Shown: in pieces, positions 8,203 to 18,182 of the stretch
How the letters are laid out: each line of letters opens with the position of its first letter
How positions within the stretch are numbered: position 1 is the stretch's first letter
Translations under genes and position numbers: made by a program
Assembly: GCA_051653605.1 (NCBI GenBank)
Contig: JBOFWL010000117.1
Location: forward strand, 130,148 to 194,147
Length of the DNA stretch: 64,000 bases
Origin: JBOFWL01 sp051653605
GTDB lineage: Bacteria; Spirochaetota; Brevinematia; Brevinematales; Brevinemataceae
Direction: 5' to 3'
The notes under the pieces: model-generated
Database searches by the model: none
The model's input: only the letters and a program-made list of their open reading frames with translations
What the model was told of the DNA's origin: nothing

Positions 8203-10017
8203 GTGGCAGAAGATATTTCTCGTTCCATTAAGATTCGAATGACAGTTGTCTCAATTGTTATATATGCTGTGTTGGTAGTCTTCTCTATTAGGCTTGTCTA
8301 CCTTCAAATTTTAAAAGGCTCCTTATTTAAAACGAGGTCTTTTCAAAATCAGACTCGATCATTGCGTGTTCCATCATATCGAAGTATTCTATACGATCGA
8401 AATAAAGATTTAAAACTCGCCTATAATGAAAGATCATTGGCTCTTTTAATGATACAAGCAAATATTCCCACCGATCCAACCGAGAGAGAAGCTTTATTAG
8501 AACGGATAGCCGATACGTTAAATGAGTCTACAGAAACTCTGTACACAACAATTTCAGAGCAATATATAGACCCCTACACCCCTATTGTGTTAAAATCTCA
8601 AGTTACACCTGAAACTTTGGCTCTTTTTGCTGAGCGATTAGAAGATTTCCCCGGGATTTTTTGGGAAAATCGCCCTAACCGTGTATATCCTTACCATGAA
8701 GCAGGATTCCATATTGTTGGTTATACAGGAATTATGAGTAAAGAGGAGTTTAATACTCATAAGAACAGAGAAGAATATTACCTTGGAAGTTCTATTGGAA
8801 AACGAGGTATTGAAAAAATATATGATGAAGATATTAGAGGTAAATCTGGTGTTCTTCTGAGATCTGTTGATGTTCAAGGCCGCGTTCTTCACCAGAGTGT
8901 TTCTAGAGAACCTATTCAAGGCGAACACATTGTCTTAACAATAGATGCACGTCTCCAACAAAAAGCAGAAGAACTAATGCGAGACTTTGTAGGGTCTGTC
9001 GTTGTTACAGAAATAGCTACGGGAGAGGTTTTAACCCTTTTAAGTACTCCTTCTATAAATCCATCTGTTTTTTCTCCTAATGCAATTGAACAAAAAGGCA
9101 AGTTTTTTGATCTTTCAACAAATGCTCTTAAGCCTTTTTTAAATAGATCTGTTCAAGGAAGTTACTCCCCTGCATCAACATTTAAACTTGTTTCTGCAGC
9201 CGCGTTTCTGAAAGCAGGAATTGATCCTATTAAGAAAATTATATGTTCGGGCTCCTACCCTATTGGAAATCGTATTTTCCGATGTACAAGTGTTCACGGG
9301 CCTGTAAATATGAAAGAAGCTATAGGGCACTCTTGCAATAGTTACTTTTATCATTTTTCTCAAATTGTTGGTCATAAAGCAATTGTTGAGATGGCTCAAG
9401 CATTTGGAATAACAGACTTTACGCACATTGATCTTCCCGATGAAAAAAGAGGATTCGTCCCTTCTGATGATTGGTTTCGTCGTATTCATAAACGTCCTTG
9501 GTCTAATGGTGATACAGCTAACATTGTTATCGGACAAGGCGATATTTTGGCAACCCCTATTGCTATAAATCAAATAACAGCTGCTATAGCCAATGGCGGT
9601 ATAGCATATAAACCTCATCTCTTAAAGGAGAGATTAAACCTTAGAGATAAATCAATAACATGGCATCAAGAACCGGAAATTGCTCGCACCATATCTTTAA
9701 CTCCTGAACAAATTGAAATTCTTCAGGAAGGAATGAAAAGAGTTATTTCTCCCAACGGTACAGCGCGATATATAGATAATCCTCTACTTGTTGTCCCATT
9801 AGCTGGGAAAACTGGAACGGCACAGCTTGGCGGAAGCATGAGAAACAATGGATTGTTTACAGCCTATGGGCCTTACGGAGATGAACATCGTCAAAATGCT
9901 ATTGCTATTACTGTTTTGTTAGAACACAGTCGAACAGGTCAAGCAGTAACCATTGCTAGAGATCTCTTTAACTACTATTTTGGAACACTTTATCCAGAAC
10001 GTAAGCCTCGTTTTTAG
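8203..10017 (+). CDS. mrdA: Penicillin-binding protein 2 (elongation transpeptidase)
   Basis: A 604-residue class B PBP that cross-links peptidoglycan during lateral growth. It has an N-terminal membrane anchor (about 10-35), a dimerisation domain, and a C-terminal transpeptidase domain with S325-T-F-K328, S377-C-N379 and K536-T-G538. I choose GTG 8203 because AGGAGG lies 5 bp before it; the TTG at 8185 precedes that SD. It is followed by rodA 11 bp later, the standard PBP2-RodA elongasome pair, which argues for PBP2 rather than FtsI. Confidence 0.93.
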   Translation: MAEDISRSIKIRMTVVSIVIYAVLVVFSIRLVYLQILKGSLFKTRSFQNQTRSLRVPSYRSILYDRNKDLKLAYNERSLALLMIQANIPTDPTEREALLERIADTLNESTETLYTTISEQYIDPYTPIVLKSQVTPETLALFAERLEDFPGIFWENRPNRVYPYHEAGFHIVGYTGIMSKEEFNTHKNREEYYLGSSIGKRGIEKIYDEDIRGKSGVLLRSVDVQGRVLHQSVSREPIQGEHIVLTIDARLQQKAEELMRDFVGSVVVTEIATGEVLTLLSTPSINPSVFSPNAIEQKGKFFDLSTNALKPFLNRSVQGSYSPASTFKLVSAAAFLKAGIDPIKKIICSGSYPIGNRIFRCTSVHGPVNMKEAIGHSCNSYFYHFSQIVGHKAIVEMAQAFGITDFTHIDLPDEKRGFVPSDDWFRRIHKRPWSNGDTANIVIGQGDILATPIAINQITAAIANGGIAYKPHLLKERLNLRDKSITWHQEPEIARTISLTPEQIEILQEGMKRVISPNGTARYIDNPLLVVPLAGKTGTAQLGGSMRNNGLFTAYGPYGDEHRQNAIAITVLLEHSRTGQAVTIARDLFNYYFGTLYPERKPRF

Positions 10018-10028
10018 GAGTATTTATT

Positions 10029-11345
10029 GTGGGTTTGTTATTAAAAAAAGAAAATTTTCCCTTTATTTTTATTCCGATCACACTTTCTATTGTTGGCTTA
10101 ATTTTCATATATAGTACAGGGCAATTAGAAAATGGTGGTAACACTAATTTTTATATTAGACAATTATTTTGGGTTCTTGCAGGATTAGCACTAGCTGGGT
10201 TGATTGTCGCAATCGATTACTATTATATGGTTGAAATGTCTACTATTTATTATATAGTTGGCTGCTTATTTCTAGTACTTACCCTATTTTTTGGTAGAGA
10301 GATAAAAGGTGCTAGGAGTTGGTTTGGATATGGTGGGCTTGGAATTCAAGTCTCTGAAATTATGAAAATAGCATATATTTTATTCTATGCTAAATTCCTA
10401 AAAGACAGGAACAATCTTGAAAATGTTTATATCTTTTTTATTAAGGCAGGACTTATCTTATTTATTCCATTAGCACTTATTCTACGCCAACCAGACCTAG
10501 GTACCTCTCTTGTATTTCTAAATATATTTGTTGTTATGACATTAATGGGATCAAAAGATATCCGATTAATTATCGATATTGTTGCCATAGCTGTAACTAC
10601 ATCACTTTTAACTCTTGCCTATGCTTACTATCGCTACTACTATATATCTTTGGGTAGAGAATCAATTAATATATGGGAGTTTTTTCTTTCACCAAATAAT
10701 TTCTTAATGATATCTTTTATTTGTTTGACTTATACTGTTTTTGCCTTCTTATTTAGTCTATTTAAACCTATTGAAATTATTAATCGATTTTTACGCCCTT
10801 CATATCTTATTGGGTTTCCATTTCTTGTGTCAGCATTAGTAGCTAAAATTTTAAAGCCTTATCAGTGGAGTCGCCTTTTAATCTTTATTAATCCAGAATT
10901 TGATCGTTTAGGAACTGGGTACAACGTTCTTCAAGCACAAATTGCTATCGGTGCTGGAGGATGGTTTGGTCAGGGATTATTTAGAGGAACTCAAAATTTA
11001 AGACGCTTCCTGCCAGAAAAACATACTGATTTTATTTTTGCAATTATTGCTGAAGAAACAGGATTTATAGGCAGTTTTTTAGTTCTTTTACTCTATATGA
11101 TCTATATTGGACTGATTATTAAAACAATATTTTCTGCAAAAGATTCAGAAGGGTGTTTTGTCGCATCTGGTATCTTAGCGATGTTTATATGTCATATTGT
11201 TATTAATATTGGTATGAATCTAGGTATTGCACCTGTAACAGGATTACCGCTTCCTATGATTAGTTATGGTGGATCTTCCTATTTGAGTTTTATTGTTGCT
11301 TCAGCCATTCTCCTAAGTATCTATAATCGCCGTTTTGTGCATTAA
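10029..11345 (+). CDS. rodA: RodA peptidoglycan glycosyltransferase (SEDS)
   Basis: A 438-residue SEDS-family integral membrane protein with about ten transmembrane segments; it polymerises glycan strands with PBP2. Family signatures are LRQPDLGTSLVF, the long loop with RLGTGYNVLQAQIAIGAGGW, the HTDFIFAIIAEETGF motif and the C-terminal GLPLPMISYGGSS. Starts at GTG with AGGAG upstream. It is the last gene of the mcsAB-mrdA-rodA operon and ends at a strong bidirectional terminator. Confidence 0.94.
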   Translation: MGLLLKKENFPFIFIPITLSIVGLIFIYSTGQLENGGNTNFYIRQLFWVLAGLALAGLIVAIDYYYMVEMSTIYYIVGCLFLVLTLFFGREIKGARSWFGYGGLGIQVSEIMKIAYILFYAKFLKDRNNLENVYIFFIKAGLILFIPLALILRQPDLGTSLVFLNIFVVMTLMGSKDIRLIIDIVAIAVTTSLLTLAYAYYRYYYISLGRESINIWEFFLSPNNFLMISFICLTYTVFAFLFSLFKPIEIINRFLRPSYLIGFPFLVSALVAKILKPYQWSRLLIFINPEFDRLGTGYNVLQAQIAIGAGGWFGQGLFRGTQNLRRFLPEKHTDFIFAIIAEETGFIGSFLVLLLYMIYIGLIIKTIFSAKDSEGCFVASGILAMFICHIVINIGMNLGIAPVTGLPLPMISYGGSSYLSFIVASAILLSIYNRRFVH

Positions 11346-11364
11346 TTTTTTCATCATCCGTTGT

Positions 11365-11408
11365 ATATAAAACAAAAGGCTCCTTTACAGGAGCCTTTTG
11401 TTTTATAT
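11365..11408. terminator. Bidirectional terminator between rodA and dnaJ
   Basis: Perfect 19-bp inverted repeat (11365-11383 with 11390-11408) around a 6-nt loop (tttaca), GC-rich at the tip and A/T-rich at the base, so either strand has a U-tract. The dnaJ stop codon (11403-11405) lies inside the stem. Confidence 0.92.
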
Positions 11409-12476
11409 TTTTTCACCAATAGTTGCTGCAAAACTCTTGAGAGCTTCTTTAGCTTTACTATTGATATGTTTGGGGACTTCAATAGATGCTTCGTAGAATA
11501 TTGAGCCTCGTTTAGTGCCATGCACTTCAGGAAGCCCTTCTCCATCTAGCTTTATCTTTTGACCAGGTTGAATACCCTCTGGGAGTTTTATCTTCTTTTT
11601 TGATTCCAGAGTTGCAACCTCAATTTCTCCTCCAAGAACAGCTCGAGTGAAACTTATAGGCAACTTAGCATAGAGGTGGACTCCATCACGCATAAATGGA
11701 GTATGATTACGCACATTAATATGAATATACAAATCTCCGCGAGATCCACCACGAGGCGCAGCACTTCCTTCTCCACCTACCCTAAGTTTATTACCATCTT
11801 CGACACCTGCTGGAATTACAACAGAAATAGTGTCTTGCTGAATAACTACACTTTCGCCTTTACATGTTGAGCAAGGGTCTGAAACAATATTTCCTGAACC
11901 ATGACATTTAGGACAAGGTTGTGCAATAGACAGAAATCCTTGATTTAGCTGAACTTGCCCATAACCTCGGCATGTAGGACATGTTGTAGGCGATGCTTTA
12001 CTCTTAGATCCTGTTCCATCACATGTTTTACAAGAATCATGGCGTCGAACTTTGATCTCAATGTTCTTTTTATTAAGAACTTCTTTAAGATCTAAGCTTA
12101 TCTCTGAATGCACATCCGCACCACGATTAACTCGAGAATGACGCCCGCCACCACTCCTGCCAAAAATGCTTTCTAGAATATCTTCAAAACCGCCACCACC
12201 TGCACCAAAGCCTCGGAATATATCTTCAAAGCCCCCTGGGCCACCAGCTTGTCCCTGTTGGAAGGCAGCTTCTCCGTATTGATCATACATTTGGCGTTTT
12301 TGAGGATCTGATAAAACTTCGTAGGCTTTTCCTAATTCTTTAAACTTATCTTCAGCTTCTTTATTATTAGGATTTTTATCAGGATGGTATTGCATAGCTT
12401 GCTTACGAAAAGCTTTTTTGATCTCTTCTTGGGTAGCATTTCTGTCTACTCCAAGAATGGAATAATAATCAGCCAT
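11403..12476 (-). CDS. dnaJ: Chaperone DnaJ (Hsp40)
   Basis: A 357-residue DnaJ that delivers substrates to DnaK and stimulates its ATPase. It has a J-domain with HPD (YHPDKNPNN, about 30-38), a Gly/Phe-rich linker (about 75-115), four zinc-binding CxxC repeats ([32 protein letters not shown]) and C-terminal substrate-binding domains. The fourth repeat ends GES instead of GxG. It lies 14 bp downstream of dnaK in a grpE-dnaK-dnaJ operon. Confidence 0.97.
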   Translation of the reverse strand: MADYYSILGVDRNATQEEIKKAFRKQAMQYHPDKNPNNKEAEDKFKELGKAYEVLSDPQKRQMYDQYGEAAFQQGQAGGPGGFEDIFRGFGAGGGGFEDILESIFGRSGGGRHSRVNRGADVHSEISLDLKEVLNKKNIEIKVRRHDSCKTCDGTGSKSKASPTTCPTCRGYGQVQLNQGFLSIAQPCPKCHGSGNIVSDPCSTCKGESVVIQQDTISVVIPAGVEDGNKLRVGGEGSAAPRGGSRGDLYIHINVRNHTPFMRDGVHLYAKLPISFTRAVLGGEIEVATLESKKKIKLPEGIQPGQKIKLDGEGLPEVHGTKRGSIFYEASIEVPKHINSKAKEALKSFAATIGEKI

Positions 12477-12490
12477 TGTTAAGCTCGCAT

Positions 12491-14374
12491 TTATTTATTT
12501 TCATCGACAACTTCTGCATCGATTACGTCATCTTTACCTTTGTCTTCACCCGTAGATTCTGAATTCTCTGGAGATGAAGCTTGTTGCGCTGCAGCCATTG
12601 CCTGATAGACTCGAGCAGAAACAGGTTCTAAATCTTTCATAGCCTTTTCTATGGCTGCAGTATCATCTCCTTCTAGAGCTTTCTTAAGAGATTCATTTTT
12701 TTCTTCTAGTTCTTTTTTATCTGCATCTCCAATTTTTTCACCCTCTTCTCGAAGAAGTTTTTCAACACCATAGGTTACAGCACTGGCTTGATTTTTAAGT
12801 TCAATTTTCTCACGAGTTTTTTTATCTTCTTCTGCATTTGATTCAGCTTCTTTCTGCATGCGCTCAATATCTTCAGGGCTTAAAGCACCACCTGCCTCAA
12901 TAGTAATTTTTTGTTGTTTGCCTGTTCCAAGATCTTTTGCGCTAACTCCAAGAATACCATTTGCATCGATATCAAAGGTGACTTCTATCTGAGGAACACC
13001 ACGAGGAGCAGGTTGAATCCCCTCTAGGTTAAAATTACCCAAGGTTCTGTTATCTTTTGCCATGGGGCGCTCGCCTTGGAGAACTTGAATTGTAACAGCT
13101 GTTTGATTATCTGCTGCCGTAGAAAATATTTGTGACTTAGAAGCAGGAATAGTTGTATTGCGAGGAATAAGAGCTGTATTAACATCACCAAGGGTTGCAA
13201 TACCTAATGAAAGAGGAGTAACATCTAGTAGTAGAATGTCGTTCACTTCTTTGTTAAGAACACCAGCCTGAATAGCTGCTCCTAATGAAACAACTTCATC
13301 AGGATTTACGCCTTTAGAGGGTTCTTTTCCGAAGAAATTTCGCACTAATTCAACAATTAACGGCATACGAGTTTGACCACCAACGAGAATAACCTCGCTA
13401 ATATCTCCCTTACTTACGCCTGCATCCTTAAGTACCAATTCACAAGGCTTGATAGAACGTTCAACAATAGGTCGGACGATTGTTTCTAATTGTCCTCGTG
13501 AGAGATTCATTTGGAGATGCTTTGGACCGGATGCATCTGCAGTTATGAAAGGCAAGTTTATTTGAGTTTCTGGCTTACTGGAAAGTTCGATTTTAGTTTT
13601 TTCAGCAGCTTCTTTAAGGCGTTGTCGAGCCATTGGATCTTTAGCGAGATCAATACCAGATTCTTTTTTATAGTTTTCAATAATATATTTAATGATAGCT
13701 TCATCTAGATCGTCCCCACCAAGGTGTGTATCTCCGTTTGTTGCTTTCACTTCAAAAACTCCATCCCCTATTTCAAGGATTGAGATATCAAAAGTGCCGC
13801 CTCCAAAGTCATAAACAGCTACGATTCCTTCTTTATTTTTATCTAAACCGTATGCCAAAGCTGCGGCGGTAGGTTCATTAATAATACGTTCAACTTCCAA
13901 TCCTGCAATTGTTCCGGCATCTTTAGTTGATTGACGTTGTGAATCGTTGAAGTAAGCGGGAACTGTTATAACTGCTTTAGAAACTTTTGTTCCAAGATAT
14001 GATTCAGCAGCCTCTTTAAGTTTAGAGAGAACCTGAGCACTAATTTCCTCTGGAGACTTATTTCCTGTGCGTGTTTCAAATACTACACTGTTGTTTTTAC
14101 CTTGCACAATTTTATAAGGAACATGTTCTTGTTTTACTTCATCAAATCGATGCCCAATAAAACGTTTTGCAGAATAAATTGTATTCTGAGCATTTGTCAC
14201 CATCTGATTTTTAGCTGGGGCACCAACAAGTGTGTCGCCTTTTTCGGTAAATGCAACGATTGAAGGCATTGTGCGGGCACCTTCTTGGTTAGCAATAACA
14301 ACAGGTTTACCATTTTCAATTACAGAAACAACAGAGTTGGTTGTTCCTAAATCGATACCTATAATTTTGGACAT
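12491..14374 (-). CDS. dnaK: Chaperone DnaK (Hsp70)
   Basis: A 627-residue Hsp70. The ATPase domain (1 to about 385) opens [15 protein letters not shown] and contains [12 protein letters not shown] and the [12 protein letters not shown] motif. The interdomain linker is [14 protein letters not shown], followed by the substrate-binding domain and helical lid. The acidic tail ends [13 protein letters not shown], close to the common DnaK C-terminus. The ATG has a GGAGG SD, and grpE ends 10 bp upstream. No CIRCE operator was found upstream of this operon. Confidence 0.98.
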   Translation of the reverse strand: MSKIIGIDLGTTNSVVSVIENGKPVVIANQEGARTMPSIVAFTEKGDTLVGAPAKNQMVTNAQNTIYSAKRFIGHRFDEVKQEHVPYKIVQGKNNSVVFETRTGNKSPEEISAQVLSKLKEAAESYLGTKVSKAVITVPAYFNDSQRQSTKDAGTIAGLEVERIINEPTAAALAYGLDKNKEGIVAVYDFGGGTFDISILEIGDGVFEVKATNGDTHLGGDDLDEAIIKYIIENYKKESGIDLAKDPMARQRLKEAAEKTKIELSSKPETQINLPFITADASGPKHLQMNLSRGQLETIVRPIVERSIKPCELVLKDAGVSKGDISEVILVGGQTRMPLIVELVRNFFGKEPSKGVNPDEVVSLGAAIQAGVLNKEVNDILLLDVTPLSLGIATLGDVNTALIPRNTTIPASKSQIFSTAADNQTAVTIQVLQGERPMAKDNRTLGNFNLEGIQPAPRGVPQIEVTFDIDANGILGVSAKDLGTGKQQKITIEAGGALSPEDIERMQKEAESNAEEDKKTREKIELKNQASAVTYGVEKLLREEGEKIGDADKKELEEKNESLKKALEGDDTAAIEKAMKDLEPVSARVYQAMAAAQQASSPENSESTGEDKGKDDVIDAEVVDENK

Positions 14375-14384
14375 AACATTCCTC

Positions 14385-14957
14385 CTAATTATTTTTATAT
14401 ACTTTAACTTTTGCTGTTCGCAATATTGAGTTTCCTATCTTCCATCCAGTTTCATATACTTCTGCAACGGTTAAAGGAAAAGAGGCTTCTGAGTTTTCTT
14501 CCATAATAACAGCCTCTGCAAACTGAGGGTCAAACTCATCCCCTGGTTGAAGCGTGACTTTTTCCAAGCCTGATTCAGAAAGAACACCTTCAAACTGTGA
14601 AAAAACCATGCCAACCCCTGTTTTAAGAGAGTCAACATCAATATTTTGAGCTTTTAGGCTTCTATCTAAGTTATCTAAAATAGGTAAAAGGTTTTCAACA
14701 AGATTTTTTACTGCGAACTTTTGAAAATCTTCCTTTTCTTTTTGAATCCGTTTACGATAATTATCCATATCTGCAGAGAGACGCAAATAAGCATTTTTAA
14801 GCTCTTCTTTTTCTCTCATCAGCACCGCTACAGGATCATCATCAACTTGAGTAGTATCATTTGTTTCTGTATCTTCCGAACAAATATCTTGCTCAACATC
14901 ATTTTCTTGAAAATCTTTAATAGAATCTGTATCTTTGGGATGATCTTTTTTAGGCAT
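14385..14957 (-). CDS. grpE: GrpE nucleotide-exchange factor
   Basis: A 190-residue GrpE promoting ADP release from DnaK. It has a disordered acidic N-terminus (1-45), a long helix (about 48-100, [20 protein letters not shown]) and the C-terminal beta-domain ([13 protein letters not shown]). First gene of the grpE-dnaK-dnaJ operon, preceded by AGGAGA. The 137-bp divergent region shared with the HEAT-repeat gene shows no convincing sigma-70 promoter for grpE and no CIRCE inverted repeat. Confidence 0.93.
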   Translation of the reverse strand: MPKKDHPKDTDSIKDFQENDVEQDICSEDTETNDTTQVDDDPVAVLMREKEELKNAYLRLSADMDNYRKRIQKEKEDFQKFAVKNLVENLLPILDNLDRSLKAQNIDVDSLKTGVGMVFSQFEGVLSESGLEKVTLQPGDEFDPQFAEAVIMEENSEASFPLTVAEVYETGWKIGNSILRTAKVKVYKNN

Positions 14958-15034
14958 TATATAATATCTCCTACATCTTTATACAAAAGTACAAGCAATT
15001 TTTATGCCAAAACAGTTTTACTCATAAATATTGA

Positions 15035-15061
15035 TAATTTTTTTTGAAAAAATACCGATAC
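15035..15061 (+). promoter_or_regulatory. Possible sigma-28-like promoter for the HEAT-repeat gene
   Basis: TAAT (15035-15038), 15-bp spacer, ACCGATAC (15054-15061), compared with the FliA pattern TAAA-N15-GCCGATAA. This is 3 of 4 and 6 of 8 matches at the correct spacing, 34 bp before the GTG start. The region is so AT-rich that chance matches are possible. Confidence 0.3.
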
Positions 15062-15094
15062 TACCATTGAAGAGGTTATTCTTAGGAGGATTTA

Positions 15095-16138
15095 GTGAAG
15101 TATATTTTCACCTTGATTTTATTTTTTTCTGTCCCCGCTTTTGCGCAAACCCCCTCTGGGGATACAAACAACTCAGAAGCAATTACAACAAATACTCAAT
15201 CTGTAGATAGCTCTCAAATAGAGTTTACACGTATCTCAAACTGGATGGAAACCCTTGATTATGGGATTTCTTCTCAAAGATTAGGAGTTGTTCGCCAGAT
15301 TCGCCAGACAAAACCTAGTAATATAACTACACTATTGGAAGATCATTTTTTCAAAGAGCCTGCTCTTTCTGTAAAAGAGGAAATAATATATATTTTCATT
15401 GAAGCAACTAATCAAAACATAGAATTTTGGCAAAATGTTTTCAATAATGAGAATGATATGACAATTCTACAACGTGCAGCATATGCTATCGAGCAAATGA
15501 AGGGCCCAAATGTTGGAGAACAGATATTTACTAGGCTTTCTAATGAATTAACAAATGAAAAATCTGTTCGCTTTAATGCTAATGCTGTTCGATCTTTAGC
15601 TGAACTCAAATATGAGGCAGCCATTCCTCTAATTACAGAGATTGTAACAAATCGAGATTTCAATCAAGATTATCGAGGATCGGCTGTTTTAGCTCTTGGT
15701 ATTTTTCAAGATGTAAATCAACTAAATCTCCTGGCTGAAATTGTAACAAATACCTTAGAATCTAGAACTCTACGTAGATATGCTGCTTCAGGATTGGGAC
15801 GTCTCGCAACCCCAGAAGCATTTGAAATTCTTGCTCCTATAGCAACCAATGAAAACGAAGAACAAACTGTGCGCGCAGGGGCAATTGCAGGGATTTCTTA
15901 CACCGAAGAAAGCTCCAATAAATTACAGGTAATGGAAGAACTAAGCAGAAGTGATAATACAACATTACGTGCAGAAGCTATGAAAGCTTTGGGGCGTATT
16001 AATAATGAAGCTTCCCAGATGATCTTAAAGTATAAAGCTTTTAAAGATCCAGAAGCTATAGTTCGTCGAGAAGCAAAAACATCATTACAAGGAATGGGGG
16101 TTGATGTTGATGCCCTTGAGAAAGAATTGAAAAAATAA
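15095..16138 (+). CDS. Secreted HEAT-repeat protein
   Basis: A 347-residue protein with a Sec signal peptide (MKYIFTLILFFSVPAFA, cleavage AFA-Q after 17) and then alpha-helical HEAT/armadillo-like repeats to the end (motifs such as SAVLALGIFQDVNQLNLLAE, AASGLGRLATPEAFEILAPI, AGAIAGISYTEESSNKL). Such solenoids bind proteins; this one would work in the periplasm or outer membrane. The start is GTG 15095 after AGGAGG. Related exported HEAT proteins occur in spirochaetes, but I cannot assign a partner. It ends at a strong terminator. Confidence 0.85.
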   Translation: MKYIFTLILFFSVPAFAQTPSGDTNNSEAITTNTQSVDSSQIEFTRISNWMETLDYGISSQRLGVVRQIRQTKPSNITTLLEDHFFKEPALSVKEEIIYIFIEATNQNIEFWQNVFNNENDMTILQRAAYAIEQMKGPNVGEQIFTRLSNELTNEKSVRFNANAVRSLAELKYEAAIPLITEIVTNRDFNQDYRGSAVLALGIFQDVNQLNLLAEIVTNTLESRTLRRYAASGLGRLATPEAFEILAPIATNENEEQTVRAGAIAGISYTEESSNKLQVMEELSRSDNTTLRAEAMKALGRINNEASQMILKYKAFKDPEAIVRREAKTSLQGMGVDVDALEKELKK

Positions 16139-16153
16139 AATGTTAATTAAGTA

Positions 16154-16193
16154 ACACAAAAAGGTAGCACTTAAAAATGCTACCTTTTTGTGT
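16154..16193. terminator. Bidirectional terminator between the HEAT gene and fabI
   Basis: Perfect 16-bp inverted repeat (acacaaaaaggtagca / tgctacctttttgtgt) with an 8-nt loop between two convergent genes; T-runs on both strands within the stem. Confidence 0.9.
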
Positions 16194-16207
16194 ATATTGA
16201 GCTTTAT

Positions 16208-16993
16208 CTATTCTTCTCCACGATAGTTAGTTCCACAATGGAATCCACCATCAACAAAAATAATAGATCCTGTAACCATACGACTTAAATCTGATGCAAA
16301 AAATACAGCACTACCAGCTACATCACTAGGAGTGATGTTTTGTTTTATAAGCTGTGTTGCTAATGCACCTTTATACATATCTTTAAATCCGGTAATTCCT
16401 CTTGCCGCTAAAGTATTAATGGGCCCTGGAGAAATCGAATTAACACGTACATTTATACTACCTAATTCTAAAGCTAAATAACGAACAATAGATTCGAGAG
16501 AAGCTTTAGCAACCCCCATAGCATTATAATTAGGCATAGCCATAGTAGATCCAATATAAGTAAGTGCTGAAATAGATCCTCCTCCTTTCTTTTCCATTAA
16601 AGGGGCTGCGTGCCTTGCCAAAGAAATAAGAGTATAGGCAGATATGTTTTGCGCTAAAAGAAAACCATCAAGTGATGAGGAAGTAATTCCTCCTGTTAAC
16701 TCTTCTTTACGGGCAAATGCAATAGCATGTACCAAAGAGTCTAGACCACCGTGTTTTTTGTCAATCTCCGCAAACATCAGCTTAATTTGATCTTCAGATG
16801 TTGCATCAAGATCATAAAGCTCTGTTATACCTAGTTCTTTAGCTATATTTTCAACACGTTCCTTTAACTTCTCTCCCTGATAGCTAAGGATAACATGTGC
16901 TCCTTGCTCTTTATACTCTTTGGCAATTGCATAAGCGATAGAACGCTCATTTGCTACACCGGTTACAAGAGCTACTTTCCCTTTAAGTAACAT
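16208..16993 (-). CDS. fabI: Enoyl-[acyl-carrier-protein] reductase FabI
   Basis: A 261-residue short-chain dehydrogenase-type enoyl-ACP reductase, catalysing the last reduction of each fatty-acid elongation cycle with NAD(P)H. FabI features: the glycine-rich start GKVALVTGVANERSIAYAIA, the catalytic Y-x6-K pair in NYNAMGVAKASLE, and the ISPGPINTLAARGI loop. It lies 18 bp after trxA and may share its transcript. accD, also fatty-acid synthesis, is nearby. Confidence 0.95.
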   Translation of the reverse strand: MLLKGKVALVTGVANERSIAYAIAKEYKEQGAHVILSYQGEKLKERVENIAKELGITELYDLDATSEDQIKLMFAEIDKKHGGLDSLVHAIAFARKEELTGGITSSSLDGFLLAQNISAYTLISLARHAAPLMEKKGGGSISALTYIGSTMAMPNYNAMGVAKASLESIVRYLALELGSINVRVNSISPGPINTLAARGITGFKDMYKGALATQLIKQNITPSDVAGSAVFFASDLSRMVTGSIIFVDGGFHCGTNYRGEE

Positions 16994-17011
16994 ACTATAT
17001 CCCTCTATTTC

Positions 17012-17338
17012 TTATAAAGCTTTTTCAACAAAAGCCTTGATTTGCACATAAGGCATTGCACCAACACTAGTTTGAGCTTGCTCCCCATTTTTAAAGAGAA
17101 CTAATGTTGGAATACTGGTAACACCACAAGTATTGGGGAAACTTGGATTTTCGTCAATGTTGCACTTCACAACTTTGACTTTACCATTGTAATCTTTAGC
17201 AATTTGCTCAATAAAAGGAGCAATCATTCGACATGGTGGGCACCAAGGAGCCCAAAAATCAACCAATACAGGGACATCTGCACCCAAGACTTCAGTTTTG
17301 AAATCTTGATCACTAACTTCAATGATATTATCTGACAT
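17012..17338 (-). CDS. trxA: Thioredoxin with a CPPC active site
   Basis: A 108-residue thioredoxin. The fold motifs are intact (VLVDFWAPWC, the cis-Pro loop TSIPTLVLFKNGE), but the redox site is C33-P-P-C36 instead of the classical CGPC. The linker dipeptide tunes the redox potential, so this protein may differ in potential or partner. The start has a GGAGAG SD, and a good promoter lies upstream. fabI follows. Confidence 0.94.
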   Translation of the reverse strand: MSDNIIEVSDQDFKTEVLGADVPVLVDFWAPWCPPCRMIAPFIEQIAKDYNGKVKVVKCNIDENPSFPNTCGVTSIPTLVLFKNGEQAQTSVGAMPYVQIKAFVEKAL

Positions 17339-17375
17339 AACGTGCTCTCCTATTATATTTATTTAGTATACATAT

Positions 17376-17405
17376 ATCATAGCAAAAATCAGATTACAGT
17401 TGCAA
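17376..17405 (-). promoter_or_regulatory. Promoter for trxA-fabI
   Basis: Minus strand TTGCAA (17405-17400), 18-bp spacer, TATGAT (17381-17376), with the trxA ATG about 38 bp downstream of the -10. Confidence 0.65.
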
Positions 17406-17420
17406 TTTTTTTATAGAAAA

Positions 17421-18182
17421 TTACATAGAGAAATCACTTCCTAAATATGTTCGACGTGCATCTTCATTTTCAACCAATTCAGTTGTTGTTCCGCTAACTA
17501 GAATTTGACCATCAAAGCAGATATAAGCTCTATCCACAATTTTCAATGTTTCTCTAACATTATGGTCTGTGATTAAAATACCTAATCCCCAGCGTTCCCT
17601 CAATTCTATAACAAGACGTTGAATCTCGGAAATAGCAATAGGGTCAATCCCTGTGAAGGGTTCGTCCATAAGTAAAAATCTTGGTTTGATAGCTAAAATT
17701 CGGGCTACCTCACAACGACGTTTTTCCCCTCCGGAGAGAGTATATCCTTGTTGTTTACGAACTTTTTGAAGTCCCATTTCAGCAATAAGACCTTCAACAG
17801 TTTCATCTATTTCATATTTATCTAAGCCACGAATTTCAAGAACGGCTCTAATATTATCCTCAACAGTTAATCTCCTGAAAATCGAAAGCTCTTGAGGTAA
17901 ATATCCAATCCCTTTTCTAGCTCTTTGATACATTTTATATCGGGTAATATTTTCGCCATCTAGTAAAACTTGACCATCGTTTGGACGAAGAAGCCCTACC
18001 AGCATACTAAAAGTTGTTGTTTTCCCCGCGCCATTTGGCCCTAATAATCCAACAACTTCGCCGGATTCGACATATAGAGAGACCCCACGAACAACAACTT
18101 TTTTTCCATAAGCTTTATATAAATTATCAGCAACTAATCCTGTTAAACCAGGGAGAGGAGGTGGTATTGTTTCAAAACTCAT
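17421..18182 (-). CDS. lptB: LptB-type ABC transporter ATPase
   Basis: A 253-residue ATPase of the YhbG/LptB family, which powers lipopolysaccharide extraction from the inner membrane with LptFG. It shows Walker A GPNGAGKTT, the Q-loop sequence GIGYLPQELSIFRRLTVEDNI that is diagnostic of LptB, signature LSGGEKRRCEVARIL, and Walker B FLLMDEPFTGIDPI. The proline-rich first 12 residues are extra. It starts one base after the accD stop and belongs to a ctpA-accD-lptB run. Its presence implies an Lpt-type outer membrane export system. Confidence 0.9.
   Translation of the reverse strand: MSFETIPPPLPGLTGLVADNLYKAYGKKVVVRGVSLYVESGEVVGLLGPNGAGKTTTFSMLVGLLRPNDGQVLLDGENITRYKMYQRARKGIGYLPQELSIFRRLTVEDNIRAVLEIRGLDKYEIDETVEGLIAEMGLQKVRKQQGYTLSGGEKRRCEVARILAIKPRFLLMDEPFTGIDPIAISEIQRLVIELRERWGLGILITDHNVRETLKIVDRAYICFDGQILVSGTTTELVENEDARRTYLGSDFSM

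Noticed and set aside
14958..15094. Looked for a CIRCE operator (HrcA) before grpE
   Set aside because: No TTAGCACTC-N9-GAGTGCTAA-like repeat is present.
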